The translations under genes were made by a program, and so were the position numbers. From Paenibacillus pasadenensis (GTDB lineage: Bacteria; Bacillota; Bacilli; Paenibacillales; Paenibacillaceae), in assembly GCF_023715725.1 (NCBI RefSeq), contig NZ_JAMBOT010000002.1, forward strand, positions 62,001 to 126,000: a stretch of 64,000 nt of DNA, in the 5' to 3' direction. Every line of letters begins with the position of its first letter. The stretch's first letter is position 1. Shown piece after piece: positions 35,011 to 46,374 of this stretch. The notes beneath the pieces are model-generated. The model saw only the letters and a program-made list of their open reading frames with translations, made no database searches and was not told where the DNA came from.

Positions 35011-37236
35011 TTAATCCGTCAGGCGCGATTCGCGAAAGGCGCTAGGAGTCGTGCCGGTAAGCCGCTTAAATACCCTCCCAAAGGTGACGGAGCTGGAGTA
35101 GGCGACAGTCGTCGCAATTTCTTGAACCGGGAGGCTGGTTGCAGCCAGCAATTCCATTGCATGCTGGATTCGCAGCCGGGTGACGTAATCGATGAAGTTC
35201 TCTCCGAATTCTTCTTTAAATAATTTACTCAAATTTTTCACGCCGATTTCGAACCGGTCGGCAAGATAATCCAAGGAGAGATCAGGATCTTTAAAGTGCT
35301 CGTCGATGTGCAGCCTTATCGTATGAAGCAGTCCAAAGTTTTTTCTCTCCCTGCGAATCATCTCCAGCTGCTGCCGAATGGCGGAAAGATGCTTTTTAAC
35401 CATGTCCAATAACTTATCAAGCGAATCCAGCTTGGCTAAATCGTCAGCAAAGGACAGGTCGATATTGTCGCTGTAATTGTCGGCGAGCTCATCCAAAGAG
35501 CGCTGCAATTGAAATTGAAAAAATCGCACCAGCTGTATAATCGTCTCGCGTGAAGGCCTGGTCGATCGAATTTCACGATCAAAACTCGCAAAGGGCGACT
35601 CCCAGTCCTCGTGCATGACAAGCTGCTGTATGATGGAGCGGATTGTATGCAGATATTGATAAAGATCCTTGTCTCTTCGATCGGATATTTCGCTGAATAA
35701 TAAAATCCGGTTGGCCCCGTCCGCCATCTTGTATTCCAGCGCCTTGAGCGCTTCCTTATTGGACTCATGAACGGAAGCGATATCCTCGATATCATCTCCG
35801 ACTGCGACTGTAATCGTGAACGGGAGATGCATTTCGGTCCATGACCGAAATCTCTCCAGCATTTCAATGACATCGGTATGACGGATTCGCTTGGCATGCA
35901 TCAGGAGAATGGAGAGTTTTGACGGAGAAATCCATTCGTGCAGGAAGGCGAGATCGGCCTCCGAGCTCATTTCCTTCCATACGTTCGTCAGCGAAAAGAT
36001 TAACAGCTTCTGATCGGTATCACTGAATTGTTCCTCAAAGGAAGCAAAGCCGTCAATCTCCACGATGACTGCGGTCTGCCGCCCATGCAGCGAAGGCAGT
36101 TTCAGCTGCTCCCTGGCCTTTTCCCACGCGTCGGCAGTGATCGGTCTTGTCCCTTCCATCAATTCATAGAAAAATAGCCGGCGTTTCTCGGGAATGCTTT
36201 CCTCAACCCGCTTTTTATAGTCGTCGGATTGCTCCACTACGGATTCAATAACGGATTCAATAAAGCGAAACTCGTTGCTCTCCCCAAGCACGCTGGTTGA
36301 TCTCGACACGGCGAATGACCGGATTCTCAATAAAATCTGCTGAATTGGCCTGTAAGTCCGCCGGGTCAAAAATAAAATGAGCCACACGCCTGCCATAGTG
36401 ACGCCAAGCGCGGCATAGGCCCATGCTTGATTCACTGTGCTTAGTGAATTGAGCCAGCCCCTTTTGATATCCCCGTTCTCCATCGTCCAGCCTGAATACG
36501 GAGAGGTATAAACGGAAGATTGCCGGGAGGCCTTTGCTGATATTGTTGCGGAATCGGCAGTAGCAAACAGGCTCTGTCGATTTTGATCCGTAATTTGAAA
36601 ATAGGAATATTTCAATGCGGAAAAGTCGTTAAAGTCTTCTATAAAATTCATCAAAGTGTGAACCGGTATATTCACAATGGCCAGCCCTTTGGGACCGTAA
36701 CCTAGCGGATATTTCACTGTCATGGACACAACCTCTTGGCATGCCTGTTGGCTGGACGGAGTGTAACAGCGCTTCGTTGACCAGCGAGACAGTGATGGAT
36801 TATGCGGCCATTGCTTGATGATAAAGGGCAAATCAGGATAGCTGGAAAGCTGCCCCATCCCATCCGTTCCAAAAATATAGTCGTTGGAGAATCTGACTAG
36901 GTAGATGGAATAAATAGACGGATGATCTTTCATGAGCTGGTTCAGTGCTTGGGAAATCTTATAGTTCAATAAAGCGTTTTCATTGGAGCCGGTTCTAAAA
37001 AATTCTCCGAAAACAGAGTTAAACATGAGGTCGTTCACGACGGATTCATCCAGCTTGCGCAGCTCGTCATCAAGTTTATTCATAACGTTTAAAGTGAATT
37101 GATGGTTTGTTCTCGTTAATTCCTTTTTGTGCATCACGATATTGTTCAGAACGAGCAAGGCGATTAGAAAAAAGGTTATGCTAATAAAAATCAAAAGATA
37201 GGAGAGCATCATGCGATACAATGAGGATTTTATCAA
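35011..37236 (-). CDS. Membrane-bound AraC-family regulator (YesS/YtdP-like)
   Basis: A 741-residue one-component sensor. The TTG start at 37236 follows AAGAGGGA. Two transmembrane helices (about 8-32 and 270-292) enclose an extracellular sensor domain (about 33-270). A HAMP-like stretch (TRRTYRPIQQILLRIRS) and a long middle region lead to the AraC DNA-binding domain (about 640-735), with two helix-turn-helix parts: LSLDYLADRFEIGVKNLSKL and VQEIATTVAYSSSVTFGRVF. Regulators of this type commonly sit next to lplB/lplC transporters and activate them in response to extracellular sugar. It is convergent with the transporter operon and divergent from thiC. Confidence 0.9.
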   Translation of the reverse strand: MIKSSLYRMMLSYLLIFISITFFLIALLVLNNIVMHKKELTRTNHQFTLNVMNKLDDELRKLDESVVNDLMFNSVFGEFFRTGSNENALLNYKISQALNQLMKDHPSIYSIYLVRFSNDYIFGTDGMGQLSSYPDLPFIIKQWPHNPSLSRWSTKRCYTPSSQQACQEVVSMTVKYPLGYGPKGLAIVNIPVHTLMNFIEDFNDFSALKYSYFQITDQNRQSLFATADSATISAKASRQSSVYTSPYSGWTMENGDIKRGWLNSLSTVNQAWAYAALGVTMAGVWLILFLTRRTYRPIQQILLRIRSFAVSRSTSVLGESNEFRFIESVIESVVEQSDDYKKRVEESIPEKRRLFFYELMEGTRPITADAWEKAREQLKLPSLHGRQTAVIVEIDGFASFEEQFSDTDQKLLIFSLTNVWKEMSSEADLAFLHEWISPSKLSILLMHAKRIRHTDVIEMLERFRSWTEMHLPFTITVAVGDDIEDIASVHESNKEALKALEYKMADGANRILLFSEISDRRDKDLYQYLHTIRSIIQQLVMHEDWESPFASFDREIRSTRPSRETIIQLVRFFQFQLQRSLDELADNYSDNIDLSFADDLAKLDSLDKLLDMVKKHLSAIRQQLEMIRRERKNFGLLHTIRLHIDEHFKDPDLSLDYLADRFEIGVKNLSKLFKEEFGENFIDYVTRLRIQHAMELLAATSLPVQEIATTVAYSSSVTFGRVFKRLTGTTPSAFRESRLTD

Positions 37237-37370
37237 AACGATCCCTCTTTCTTGTAACCTATCGTTATGATGAGCAGTTTCAATTAATTTGTCAAATACA
37301 GGGTGAAGGAGAAATAAGAATGATTTTTACAATAGATTGCCCGGATAAAGGAAATGGTTTGTAAAGCCGG

Positions 37371-37400
37371 TTGACAATAATCTCTCAAAAAGCGTATAGT
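37371..37400 (+). promoter_or_regulatory. Sigma-A promoter of the thiamine operon
   Basis: TTGACA (37371-37376), 18 bp, TATAGT (37395-37400), placing the transcript start just before the THI box. Confidence 0.85.
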
Positions 37401-37413
37401 CAGAACCAATGAT

Positions 37414-37504
37414 ATCCACTAGGGGCGCCCGCAAGGGCTGAGATAAAGCGAAGCTTTGGTCCCTTTGAACCTGATCTGGGTTATGCCAGCGTAGGAAAGT
37501 GGTT
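37414..37504 (+). ncRNA. TPP riboswitch (THI element)
   Basis: The conserved THI-box parts occur in order: CCACTAGGGGCGCC, then GGGCTGAGA (37456-37443 region, around 37435-37443), CCCTTTGAACCTGATCTGG and CCAGCGTAGGAAAGTGG. CCACT (37416-37420) closes P1 with AGTGG (37498-37502). Thiamine pyrophosphate binding should favour the terminator at 37540-37568 and turn off the thi operon. With the promoter, terminator and leader, this fills the 552-base gap between 37237 and 37788. Confidence 0.96.
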
Positions 37505-37539
37505 GAACGGTGCTTTGGTTTGGTATGCCTGCGCCGTTT

Positions 37540-37568
37540 GCCGCTTCCTGTCCGGAGGCGGCTTTTTT
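37540..37568 (+). terminator. Riboswitch-controlled terminator in the thi leader
   Basis: GCCGCTTCC pairs with GGAGGCGGC (one wobble), loop TGTCC, followed by TTTTTT. It lies 36 nt after the riboswitch and 220 nt before thiC, so it is the expression platform. Confidence 0.88.
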
Positions 37569-37629
37569 GCGCCTTGCGCTTGACAGGAAGAAGCAAATCG
37601 CAGCGCTGCTGCCTTAATCGTTTCCGTGA

Positions 37630-40642
<3,013 letters not shown>

Positions 40643-40663
40643 CGATTTTTAGGAGGGGCAAGC

Positions 40664-41491
40664 ATGAGCAAGCTGGATTTTAAGCTTTACGTTATTACGG
40701 GCGAGAACTACCATCCCGGCAGAACGCTGGAGGATGTGATGCGCGAAGCGCTGCACGGCGGCGCGGACATCGTGCAGCTGCGAGATAAAACGGCGAAGGA
40801 GCCAGAGCTGCTGGAGAAGGCCCGTCTGCTTAGACGGCTTACCCGTGAGTTTGGCGTGCCGTTTATCGTGAACGACTATCCTCGGCTGGCTCTGGAGGCT
40901 GAAGCGGACGGCGTACATATCGGACAGGACGATACCGGGTTTTCGGAAGTCCGCGAGCTGCTTGGACCGGACCGCATCATCGGGATCAGCACGCACAGCC
41001 TGGAGCAGGCGCTGGCGGCCGAGGACGCGGGAGCGGATTATATCGGCGTCGGCCCGGTTTTTCCGACTGGCACGAAGCCGGGGCGCAAGGCAGTTACGTT
41101 GGATTACGTGCGGCAGGCGGCGCGGCATGTTCGTATTCCATGGGTCGCAATCGGCGGCATTCATACGGGCAATGCCCAGGAAGTGCTGAACGCAGGGGCG
41201 ACGAGACTGTGCGCGGTTTCCGCTATCGTCGGCAGCGACGATCCCGCATCCGTTTGCCGCAAGTTGAAATCAATGATACAAACATCCGCAGGCGCGGACA
41301 TCATGCTGAACGGAACCAGGCATCGTACACAGGCTGCAACGCTGAAACAGCTTGTCGAGGAGAACGGTTTGGCTGGCAGACGAATCGTCGCGGAAGCGGA
41401 CGGCTCCATTATCCCCCGCGAGGGCTGGGGAGAAACGATGCTGAGAAGCGGCATGACGGTTGAGCTGGTGCATTTTGTTGGAGGAGGCTGA
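40664..41491 (+). CDS. thiE: ThiE-ThiS fusion: thiamine-phosphate synthase + sulfur-carrier protein
   Basis: A 275-residue fusion. Residues 1-205 are ThiE, which joins HMP-PP and thiazole phosphate (DIVQLRDKTAKEPELLEKAR, FIVNDYPRLALEAEADGVHI, GVGPVFPTGTKPGRK, WVAIGGIHTGNAQEV). Residues about 211-275 are ThiS with a ubiquitin-like fold ending VELVHFVGGG, the Gly-Gly tail that ThiF activates. No stop or start lies between the two parts and the frame is continuous. In B. subtilis the two are separate proteins. Ribosome site AGGAGGGG. Confidence 0.93.
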   Translation: MSKLDFKLYVITGENYHPGRTLEDVMREALHGGADIVQLRDKTAKEPELLEKARLLRRLTREFGVPFIVNDYPRLALEAEADGVHIGQDDTGFSEVRELLGPDRIIGISTHSLEQALAAEDAGADYIGVGPVFPTGTKPGRKAVTLDYVRQAARHVRIPWVAIGGIHTGNAQEVLNAGATRLCAVSAIVGSDDPASVCRKLKSMIQTSAGADIMLNGTRHRTQAATLKQLVEENGLAGRRIVAEADGSIIPREGWGETMLRSGMTVELVHFVGGG

Positions 41492-41497
41492 GATGGT

Positions 41498-42409
41498 ATG
41501 AGACTGGATGTGAATGAAGTTATACGGGGCGGCTCAGGCCGTCCGAACGATGACGGAAGCAGCGGGAATCGTTCAGACGGGACAACCGGCGCCAATACGG
41601 GGGACAGCTGGACCGTCGGAGGCAAAACGCTCACCTCGCGTTTTTTCCTGGGGACGGGCCGCTTCCCTAGTCCGGCTGTCATGCTGCAGGCGCTGCAGGC
41701 GAGCGGAGCGGAGGTCATTACATTCGCCGTGCGCAGAGTTAATCTGGACGAGGTTGCGGATGACTCCATCTTGCAGCATTTGCCTGAAGAGCGGCTTACT
41801 TACCTGCCGAATACATCGGGAGCGAGCAATGCCGACGAAGCGGTCCGAATTGCCAGACTGGCGCGCGCAGCGGGCCTGGGAGACTGGATCAAGGTAGAGA
41901 TCAGCGCGGATGCCCGCACGCTGCTGCCGGACCCGGTCGAGACGTTAAAAGCGACGGAACGGCTGGTCAAGGAAGGTTTTACCGTCCTGCCCTACACGTC
42001 CGACGATCCGATTCTGTGCAGGTATTTGGCAGAGGCAGGAGCATCAGCTGTCATGCCGGGAGGAGCGCCGATCGGCACCGGTCTAGGCATCCTTAACCCG
42101 TATAATTTGGGCCTGATCGCAGAGCAGCTGAACGTGCCGGTCATTGTTGACGCCGGACTCGGCTCTGCTAAAGATGCGGTACAGGCCATGGAGCTCGGCG
42201 CAGCGGCCGTGCTGGCTAACACGCCGGTAGCCAAAGCCGGGGATCCCGTTGCGATGGCCGAAGCGATGGCGCTGGCGATTCGGGCGGGACGGCTGGCGCG
42301 GCTTGCCGGCCGAATCCCGGAGCTGCCTTATGCTTCCGCGAGCAGCGCGGAGGCGGGCAAGCTGTTCACCTTTGCGCCGGATGCTGCAGGCTTGGGAGCG
42401 AGTTCATGA
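41498..42409 (+). CDS. thiG: Thiazole synthase ThiG
   Basis: A 303-residue enzyme that makes the thiazole ring from DXP, dehydroglycine and ThiS thiocarboxylate. TIM barrel with LTSRFFLGTGRFPSP, ITFAVRRVN, the Schiff-base lysine in LGDWIKVEI, VLPYTSDDPILCRYL, MPGGAPIGTGLGI and VDAGLGSAKDA. A low-complexity, Gly/Ser/Asp-rich N-terminal extension of about 35 residues is unusual (typical ThiG has about 256 residues). The ribosome site GGAGGAGG is formed by the Gly-Gly-Gly codons at the end of thiS. Confidence 0.95.
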   Translation: MRLDVNEVIRGGSGRPNDDGSSGNRSDGTTGANTGDSWTVGGKTLTSRFFLGTGRFPSPAVMLQALQASGAEVITFAVRRVNLDEVADDSILQHLPEERLTYLPNTSGASNADEAVRIARLARAAGLGDWIKVEISADARTLLPDPVETLKATERLVKEGFTVLPYTSDDPILCRYLAEAGASAVMPGGAPIGTGLGILNPYNLGLIAEQLNVPVIVDAGLGSAKDAVQAMELGAAAVLANTPVAKAGDPVAMAEAMALAIRAGRLARLAGRIPELPYASASSAEAGKLFTFAPDAAGLGASS

Positions 42410-43638
42410 AGGAGCGGGTGCTCATTCTCGGCGGGGGCATTATCGGGCTTGCGTGCGCGCTTGAGGCAGCCCGGACTGGGGAGCGGGAGGTAGCCGTTGT
42501 GGAGCGCGGCTCCTTTGGCGGCCAGGCGACCGGAGCTGCGGCGGGAATGCTGGCGCCGTATTCAGAAAACCCGGAGCAGCCCGACGCCTTTTTTCAGTTG
42601 TGCCAGGACAGCCTGAACCGCTACCCGGAGTGGGCAAGCCGCATCGAGGAGCTTAGCGGAGCGGATGTCGGACTGCGCCGAACGGGCAGTGTTGGCGTCG
42701 TTTTCCATGAGGCTGACCTGCTGCCTCTGCAATCAAGGCTTCGCTGGCAGCAAGCGGCAGGCAGCGGGGGCGAGCTGTTGAGCGCTGCTGAGATCGCGAG
42801 GCTGGAGCCTAAGCTGGCCGCAGGCGCGGCAGGCGGAATTTTCACGCCGGCGGAAGCGCATGTTGACGCGCCGCGGCTTGCCGCCGCGCTGGAGCAGGCA
42901 TGCCGGCAGTTAGGTGTGCGCCTTGACGGCTGCACCGGCGGACTTGCCTCGCTGGAGCTGCGGCCGCATGGAGGCGGCGGCAGTCCGGTTAGGCTGACGA
43001 CTGAAAACGGAGAAAGTTACGAGGCTGACCATCTGGTCATCGGGACCGGAGCATGGACCGGCGAGTTTGAGCAGCTGTTTGGACTGCCTGCTACCGTTCA
43101 CCCGATCCGGGGCCAAATATGCTCCTACGAAGTACCGGACGGCCTTGTGCGGCATATGGTTTTTTCCAGCCAGGCGTACTGGGTGGCCAAATCCGGCATG
43201 AGGCTCGTATGCGGAGCTTCCGAGGACGTAGCCGGATTTTGCTCAGATGTGACCGCTAAAGGCATCGGCCGGCTGGAGCGCTGGAGCGCGCGGGCGTTCC
43301 CGATGCTGGCGGACATGAAGCCTAAGCTGAGCTGGGCGGGACTGCGTCCGGCAACCCGTGACGGAAGACCGCTTATCGGCCGGCTGGACGGCTATCCTCA
43401 AGTTATTTTTGCAGCCGGGCATTACCGGAATGGAATTTTACTAGCTCCGGCTACGGCAGCAGCGGTGCTGGCTTTGCTGGAGGAGAAGCAGCTTCCGCTG
43501 CTGAGAGCATTTCGTCCGGAACGGTTCCGCAGCTCTTCCGCTGGCGCAGCCGTCCCGGCAGCAGCCCCAGCTGTTGTGCCGGAGCTTTCCGCAGCAGGGC
43601 TGGCAGCGGCAGCACAGCGGGGGAGGGATGGAAGATGA
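42406..43638 (+). CDS. thiO: Glycine oxidase ThiO
   Basis: A 410-residue flavoenzyme oxidising glycine to iminoacetate for ThiG. The FAD site LILGGGIIGLACALEAA is at the N-terminus, GGQATGAAAGMLAPYSE follows, and HPIRGQICSYE, LSWAGLRPATRDGRPLIG and AGHYRNGILLAPATA mark the D-amino-acid-oxidase-type C-terminus. A ~45-residue Ala/Pro-rich tail extends past the usual end. It overlaps thiG by ATGA. Confidence 0.94.
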   Translation: MKERVLILGGGIIGLACALEAARTGEREVAVVERGSFGGQATGAAAGMLAPYSENPEQPDAFFQLCQDSLNRYPEWASRIEELSGADVGLRRTGSVGVVFHEADLLPLQSRLRWQQAAGSGGELLSAAEIARLEPKLAAGAAGGIFTPAEAHVDAPRLAAALEQACRQLGVRLDGCTGGLASLELRPHGGGGSPVRLTTENGESYEADHLVIGTGAWTGEFEQLFGLPATVHPIRGQICSYEVPDGLVRHMVFSSQAYWVAKSGMRLVCGASEDVAGFCSDVTAKGIGRLERWSARAFPMLADMKPKLSWAGLRPATRDGRPLIGRLDGYPQVIFAAGHYRNGILLAPATAAAVLALLEEKQLPLLRAFRPERFRSSSAGAAVPAAAPAVVPELSAAGLAAAAQRGRDGR

Positions 43639-44537
43639 GCAAATGGATGATACCTGCGCCGGGGCGCAGCGGCAGCCTGCTGCCGGTTAAGCGCGTGCTT
43701 ACCATTGCAGGTTCCGACTCTGGCGGCGGCGCTGGCATTCAAGCCGATCTCAAAACGTTCCAGGAGCTTGGCGTGTTCGGAATGAGCGTGCTCACGGCTG
43801 TTACGGCTCAAAACACAATTGGCGTGCAGGGAGTCTATCCGCTGTCTGCCGAAGCGGTTGAACAGCAGCTCGATTCCGTTCTGGACGATATCGGAGCCGA
43901 CTCCGTGAAAACGGGCATGCTTTTTTCGCCTGAGCTGATTGAAACCGTTGGGAGAGGGCTGAAGCAAAGGGGCGTGTCCAACCTTGTTGTTGATCCCGTC
44001 ATGATATCCAAACACGGCTCGAGGCTGTTGGAGGAGCAGGCGGTGGACGCGCTGCGGCGCGTCATGATTCCGCTGGCGGATGTCATTACGCCGAATTTGC
44101 CGGAGGCGAGCGCGCTGCTCGGCTGGGAGGAACACGAGCTTCATACGGCAGCCGGCATGGAGGCGGCGGCAAGGGAGCTGCTTCGATTCGGCTGCCGTCA
44201 CGTTCTGCTTAAAGGGGGGCATTTGCCCGGCAGCAGCGACGCGGTCGATCTTTTGCTGAGCGCGGACGCGCCGGACTGTCCGGAGCGCTTTTCCGCGCCT
44301 CGTATCCCGACGCGCCATACGCATGGCACGGGCTGTACGACGGCTTCGGCGCTTGCGGCTTTTCTTGGCCGGGGGCTGGAGATGAAGGAGGCGGCGCGGC
44401 AGGCGAAGGCGTTTACCCTTGCGGCGATTCGTTCCTCGGGTCCGCTTGGAGGGGGAACCGGCGCGTTATGGCATGCAGCATGGAGAAATGAAGCTGAATT
44501 GGAAACAATTCCCTCAACCCGGAGTCTAATCTTTTAA
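43635..44537 (+). CDS. thiD: HMP / HMP-phosphate kinase ThiD
   Basis: A 300-residue ribokinase-fold kinase phosphorylating HMP twice. VLTIAGSDSGGGAGIQADLK, GMSVLTAVTAQNT, VVDPVMISKHGSRLL, HVLLKGGHLPG and the catalytic TRHTHGTGCTTASALAA are all present. It overlaps thiO by ATGA and is the last recognised thi gene. No thiM or tenA is in the window. Confidence 0.95.
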   Translation: MSKWMIPAPGRSGSLLPVKRVLTIAGSDSGGGAGIQADLKTFQELGVFGMSVLTAVTAQNTIGVQGVYPLSAEAVEQQLDSVLDDIGADSVKTGMLFSPELIETVGRGLKQRGVSNLVVDPVMISKHGSRLLEEQAVDALRRVMIPLADVITPNLPEASALLGWEEHELHTAAGMEAAARELLRFGCRHVLLKGGHLPGSSDAVDLLLSADAPDCPERFSAPRIPTRHTHGTGCTTASALAAFLGRGLEMKEAARQAKAFTLAAIRSSGPLGGGTGALWHAAWRNEAELETIPSTRSLIF

Positions 44538-44566
44538 ATGAGGAAAAAGTCCGGGGGGCTGATGCC

Positions 44567-45187
44567 ATGAGTTTCCGTTCAGGTTCACCTAGAAGTCTGA
44601 GTCCAAGGGACAGAAACCGAAGGGCTGTTGGCGCTCTGCTGCTTCTGTTGCTTACTGGCGTCGCTGCTCTGTTCTGGAGCGGGCTGGCCGGCATATGGAT
44701 GGACGGAATGAGCGCTATCGTCAATAATACCAAAAGATATGTGAATCAAGGCGCTCCGATTGCAGGTTCCTATTCGGTAACGGTCAATTTGGACAACCTG
44801 GACGAGAACATTGGCAAAGAGCTATATCGGGATTCTACCCGCTCCATTTCCATCGGTTCTTTTGTTAAGCACGGGGAACATTATCTCATCTGCTTCCGCT
44901 CCTATGGCAGCTATTCCTTGAAGGGGGCGGAGCTGGCGAGCGGAAACCGGCATATTTTTGACGGCACGGCTTTCTCTACGGAAACGACAGCTAGAATGAA
45001 GGCGGAGCTTAATGGAGTTACCTATGAATCGTCGTATGCAGGCGGAGGAGGAATCAACTGGAAAGACGGAGACGAGTTCTGTTTTTATCCGTTTCCGCAG
45101 CAGGAAGCCGGACAGACTCAGCCTGACAGCGGCCTGGCCGTTTTAACCGTGGAAGGTTTATACAACAACCGCTGGACCAAAAGATAG
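44567..45187 (+). CDS. Membrane-anchored protein of unknown function
   Basis: A 206-residue protein, not recognised. After a basic N-terminus a transmembrane helix spans about 22-44 (VGALLLLLLTGVAALFWSGL), followed by an extracellular region with SYSVTVNLDNLDENIGKELY, HYLICFRSYGSYSLKGAEL and a Gly-rich loop AGGGGINWKDGDEF. It lies 29 nt after thiD with a GGGGGG-type ribosome site, so it may be read through from thi or have a promoter inside thiD. Direction and spacing do not tie it clearly to the spore cluster. Confidence 0.6.
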   Translation: MSFRSGSPRSLSPRDRNRRAVGALLLLLLTGVAALFWSGLAGIWMDGMSAIVNNTKRYVNQGAPIAGSYSVTVNLDNLDENIGKELYRDSTRSISIGSFVKHGEHYLICFRSYGSYSLKGAELASGNRHIFDGTAFSTETTARMKAELNGVTYESSYAGGGGINWKDGDEFCFYPFPQQEAGQTQPDSGLAVLTVEGLYNNRWTKR

Positions 45188-45239
45188 GCCGTTCATCGTC
45201 TATATGTTCAAGTTCTGGAATTTTGAGGCAGAGGATTCG

Positions 45240-45248
45240 CATAGAATA
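45240..45248 (+). promoter_or_regulatory. Mother-cell-sigma-like -10 box before gene 45281
   Basis: CATAGAATA ends 32 nt before the ATG, the same box and spacing as in the array at 17-21 kb. The upstream CCAATTCTA element of the array is absent. Confidence 0.65.
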
Positions 45249-45280
45249 GTTCTAATAGCCTCGATGAAGGAGCATGGTCC

Positions 45281-46171
45281 ATGAAAACGAATGGAAAAAC
45301 GGCCAAACCGAACAAACCTTTTGTTCCAAGCGGAGCTCCAGTTGCCAAAAGCAAAAATGAATCCATTGGCAAGGACAAAAAACCATTCAAAGGATTTCAG
45401 GTCGACAATCCGAATTATTCCGAGCTTGATTGGCTGGACGGTCCCGCGCCTAACGAACCGGTTCTTGTTCCAGCTCCCTCCCAAAAGCCGGGCGCAATCC
45501 GCAAGGTGAAGCTGCACGGCTTTTCAAACGTGATGGAGCACAATGCGCCGACGGATGCCCTGAACGCAGACTTTGAAGCAGAGGAGCAAAAGGCGCGGGA
45601 GCGTGCTGCTTTCGGCGGCGAGCCGAAGCATGAGGAAACACAGGAGCTGAATGAAATCCGGTACAGCCCTTCGCTCAAAATAAGGACGGCTCCGTCCGTG
45701 CGGATGATGCCTCACGAGCAGGTTTCAGAAGCAGGATCATCCGATGCGGGCAAAGAAGCAGCATGGCCTGAGGACATTCAAGAAGAGCGCATTGGCGAGA
45801 GTTTGTACGGAAGTTATTTTGCAGCGGCCAAACGGGGAGGTTCGGCCGCTGCCGTCAAGGAGCGTCCCTCGTTGCAGCGTACCACCTTTGCCGGGGGCAG
45901 CAAGCTGAAGCAGGCGGGGCATGAGCTGCAGCATGGAGCCGTTCCGTTTGATTTCAAGGACCGCAGCCGTGTGGATGTGATCATTCGGCTGGAGAAGCCT
46001 TTTCAGGATGCCGGTTATTCGCTGGCTTGTTCCATGGATGTGCCGTTCTGCCATGCCGTCGTGCGCGCGAAGCTTGGCGCCGAAGCGGTTGTGACGCTCA
46101 TTCGAACGCAGGAGGAGGGCAATTCCAAAGGCAGGCTGGATTGGATTGCCGCAGGACGCCCCGCACACTGA
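45281..46171 (+). CDS. Basic/acidic low-complexity protein, probable spore protein
   Basis: A 296-residue protein, not recognised. No membrane segment or signal peptide. The N-terminal ~75 residues are Lys/Pro-rich (KTNGKTAKPNKPFVPSG), the middle is charged and probably disordered, and the last ~85 residues look folded (VPFDFKDRSRVDVIIRLEKP, GYSLACSMDVPFCHAVVRAK). The ribosome site AAGGAG precedes the ATG at 45281. The CATAGAATA box and the following polysaccharide genes suggest a mother-cell spore coat protein. Confidence 0.65.
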   Translation: MKTNGKTAKPNKPFVPSGAPVAKSKNESIGKDKKPFKGFQVDNPNYSELDWLDGPAPNEPVLVPAPSQKPGAIRKVKLHGFSNVMEHNAPTDALNADFEAEEQKARERAAFGGEPKHEETQELNEIRYSPSLKIRTAPSVRMMPHEQVSEAGSSDAGKEAAWPEDIQEERIGESLYGSYFAAAKRGGSAAAVKERPSLQRTTFAGGSKLKQAGHELQHGAVPFDFKDRSRVDVIIRLEKPFQDAGYSLACSMDVPFCHAVVRAKLGAEAVVTLIRTQEEGNSKGRLDWIAAGRPAH

Positions 46172-46228
46172 GCCCCGGCTGCCGGTCTGACGGGATAACT
46201 TCTCCGCATATAGCTCTGCTTCATAAAG

Positions 46229-46269
46229 AGGCTGCATTGTCATCTTCCGGATGGCGGCGCGGCCTTTTT
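46229..46269 (+). terminator. Probable intrinsic terminator after gene 45281
   Basis: AGGCTGC pairs with GCGGCCT around an inner CATC/GATG pairing, followed by TTTTT. Confidence 0.55.
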
Positions 46270-46374
46270 GGCGTTGAGGGACTTTTTTAATCCATAAGGC
46301 ATATGTCCAACGTGTACAATAGCCGTTTCCACCTGTACCCGATTCTCATAAGCTGGCTAGCAAGAGGTGAGACG

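Noticed and set aside
46172-46374. A CATAnnnTA promoter box before the first GT2 gene of the cluster.
   Set aside because: Several CATA sequences occur (46208, 46222, 46311) but none has TA at the right place or a suitable distance.
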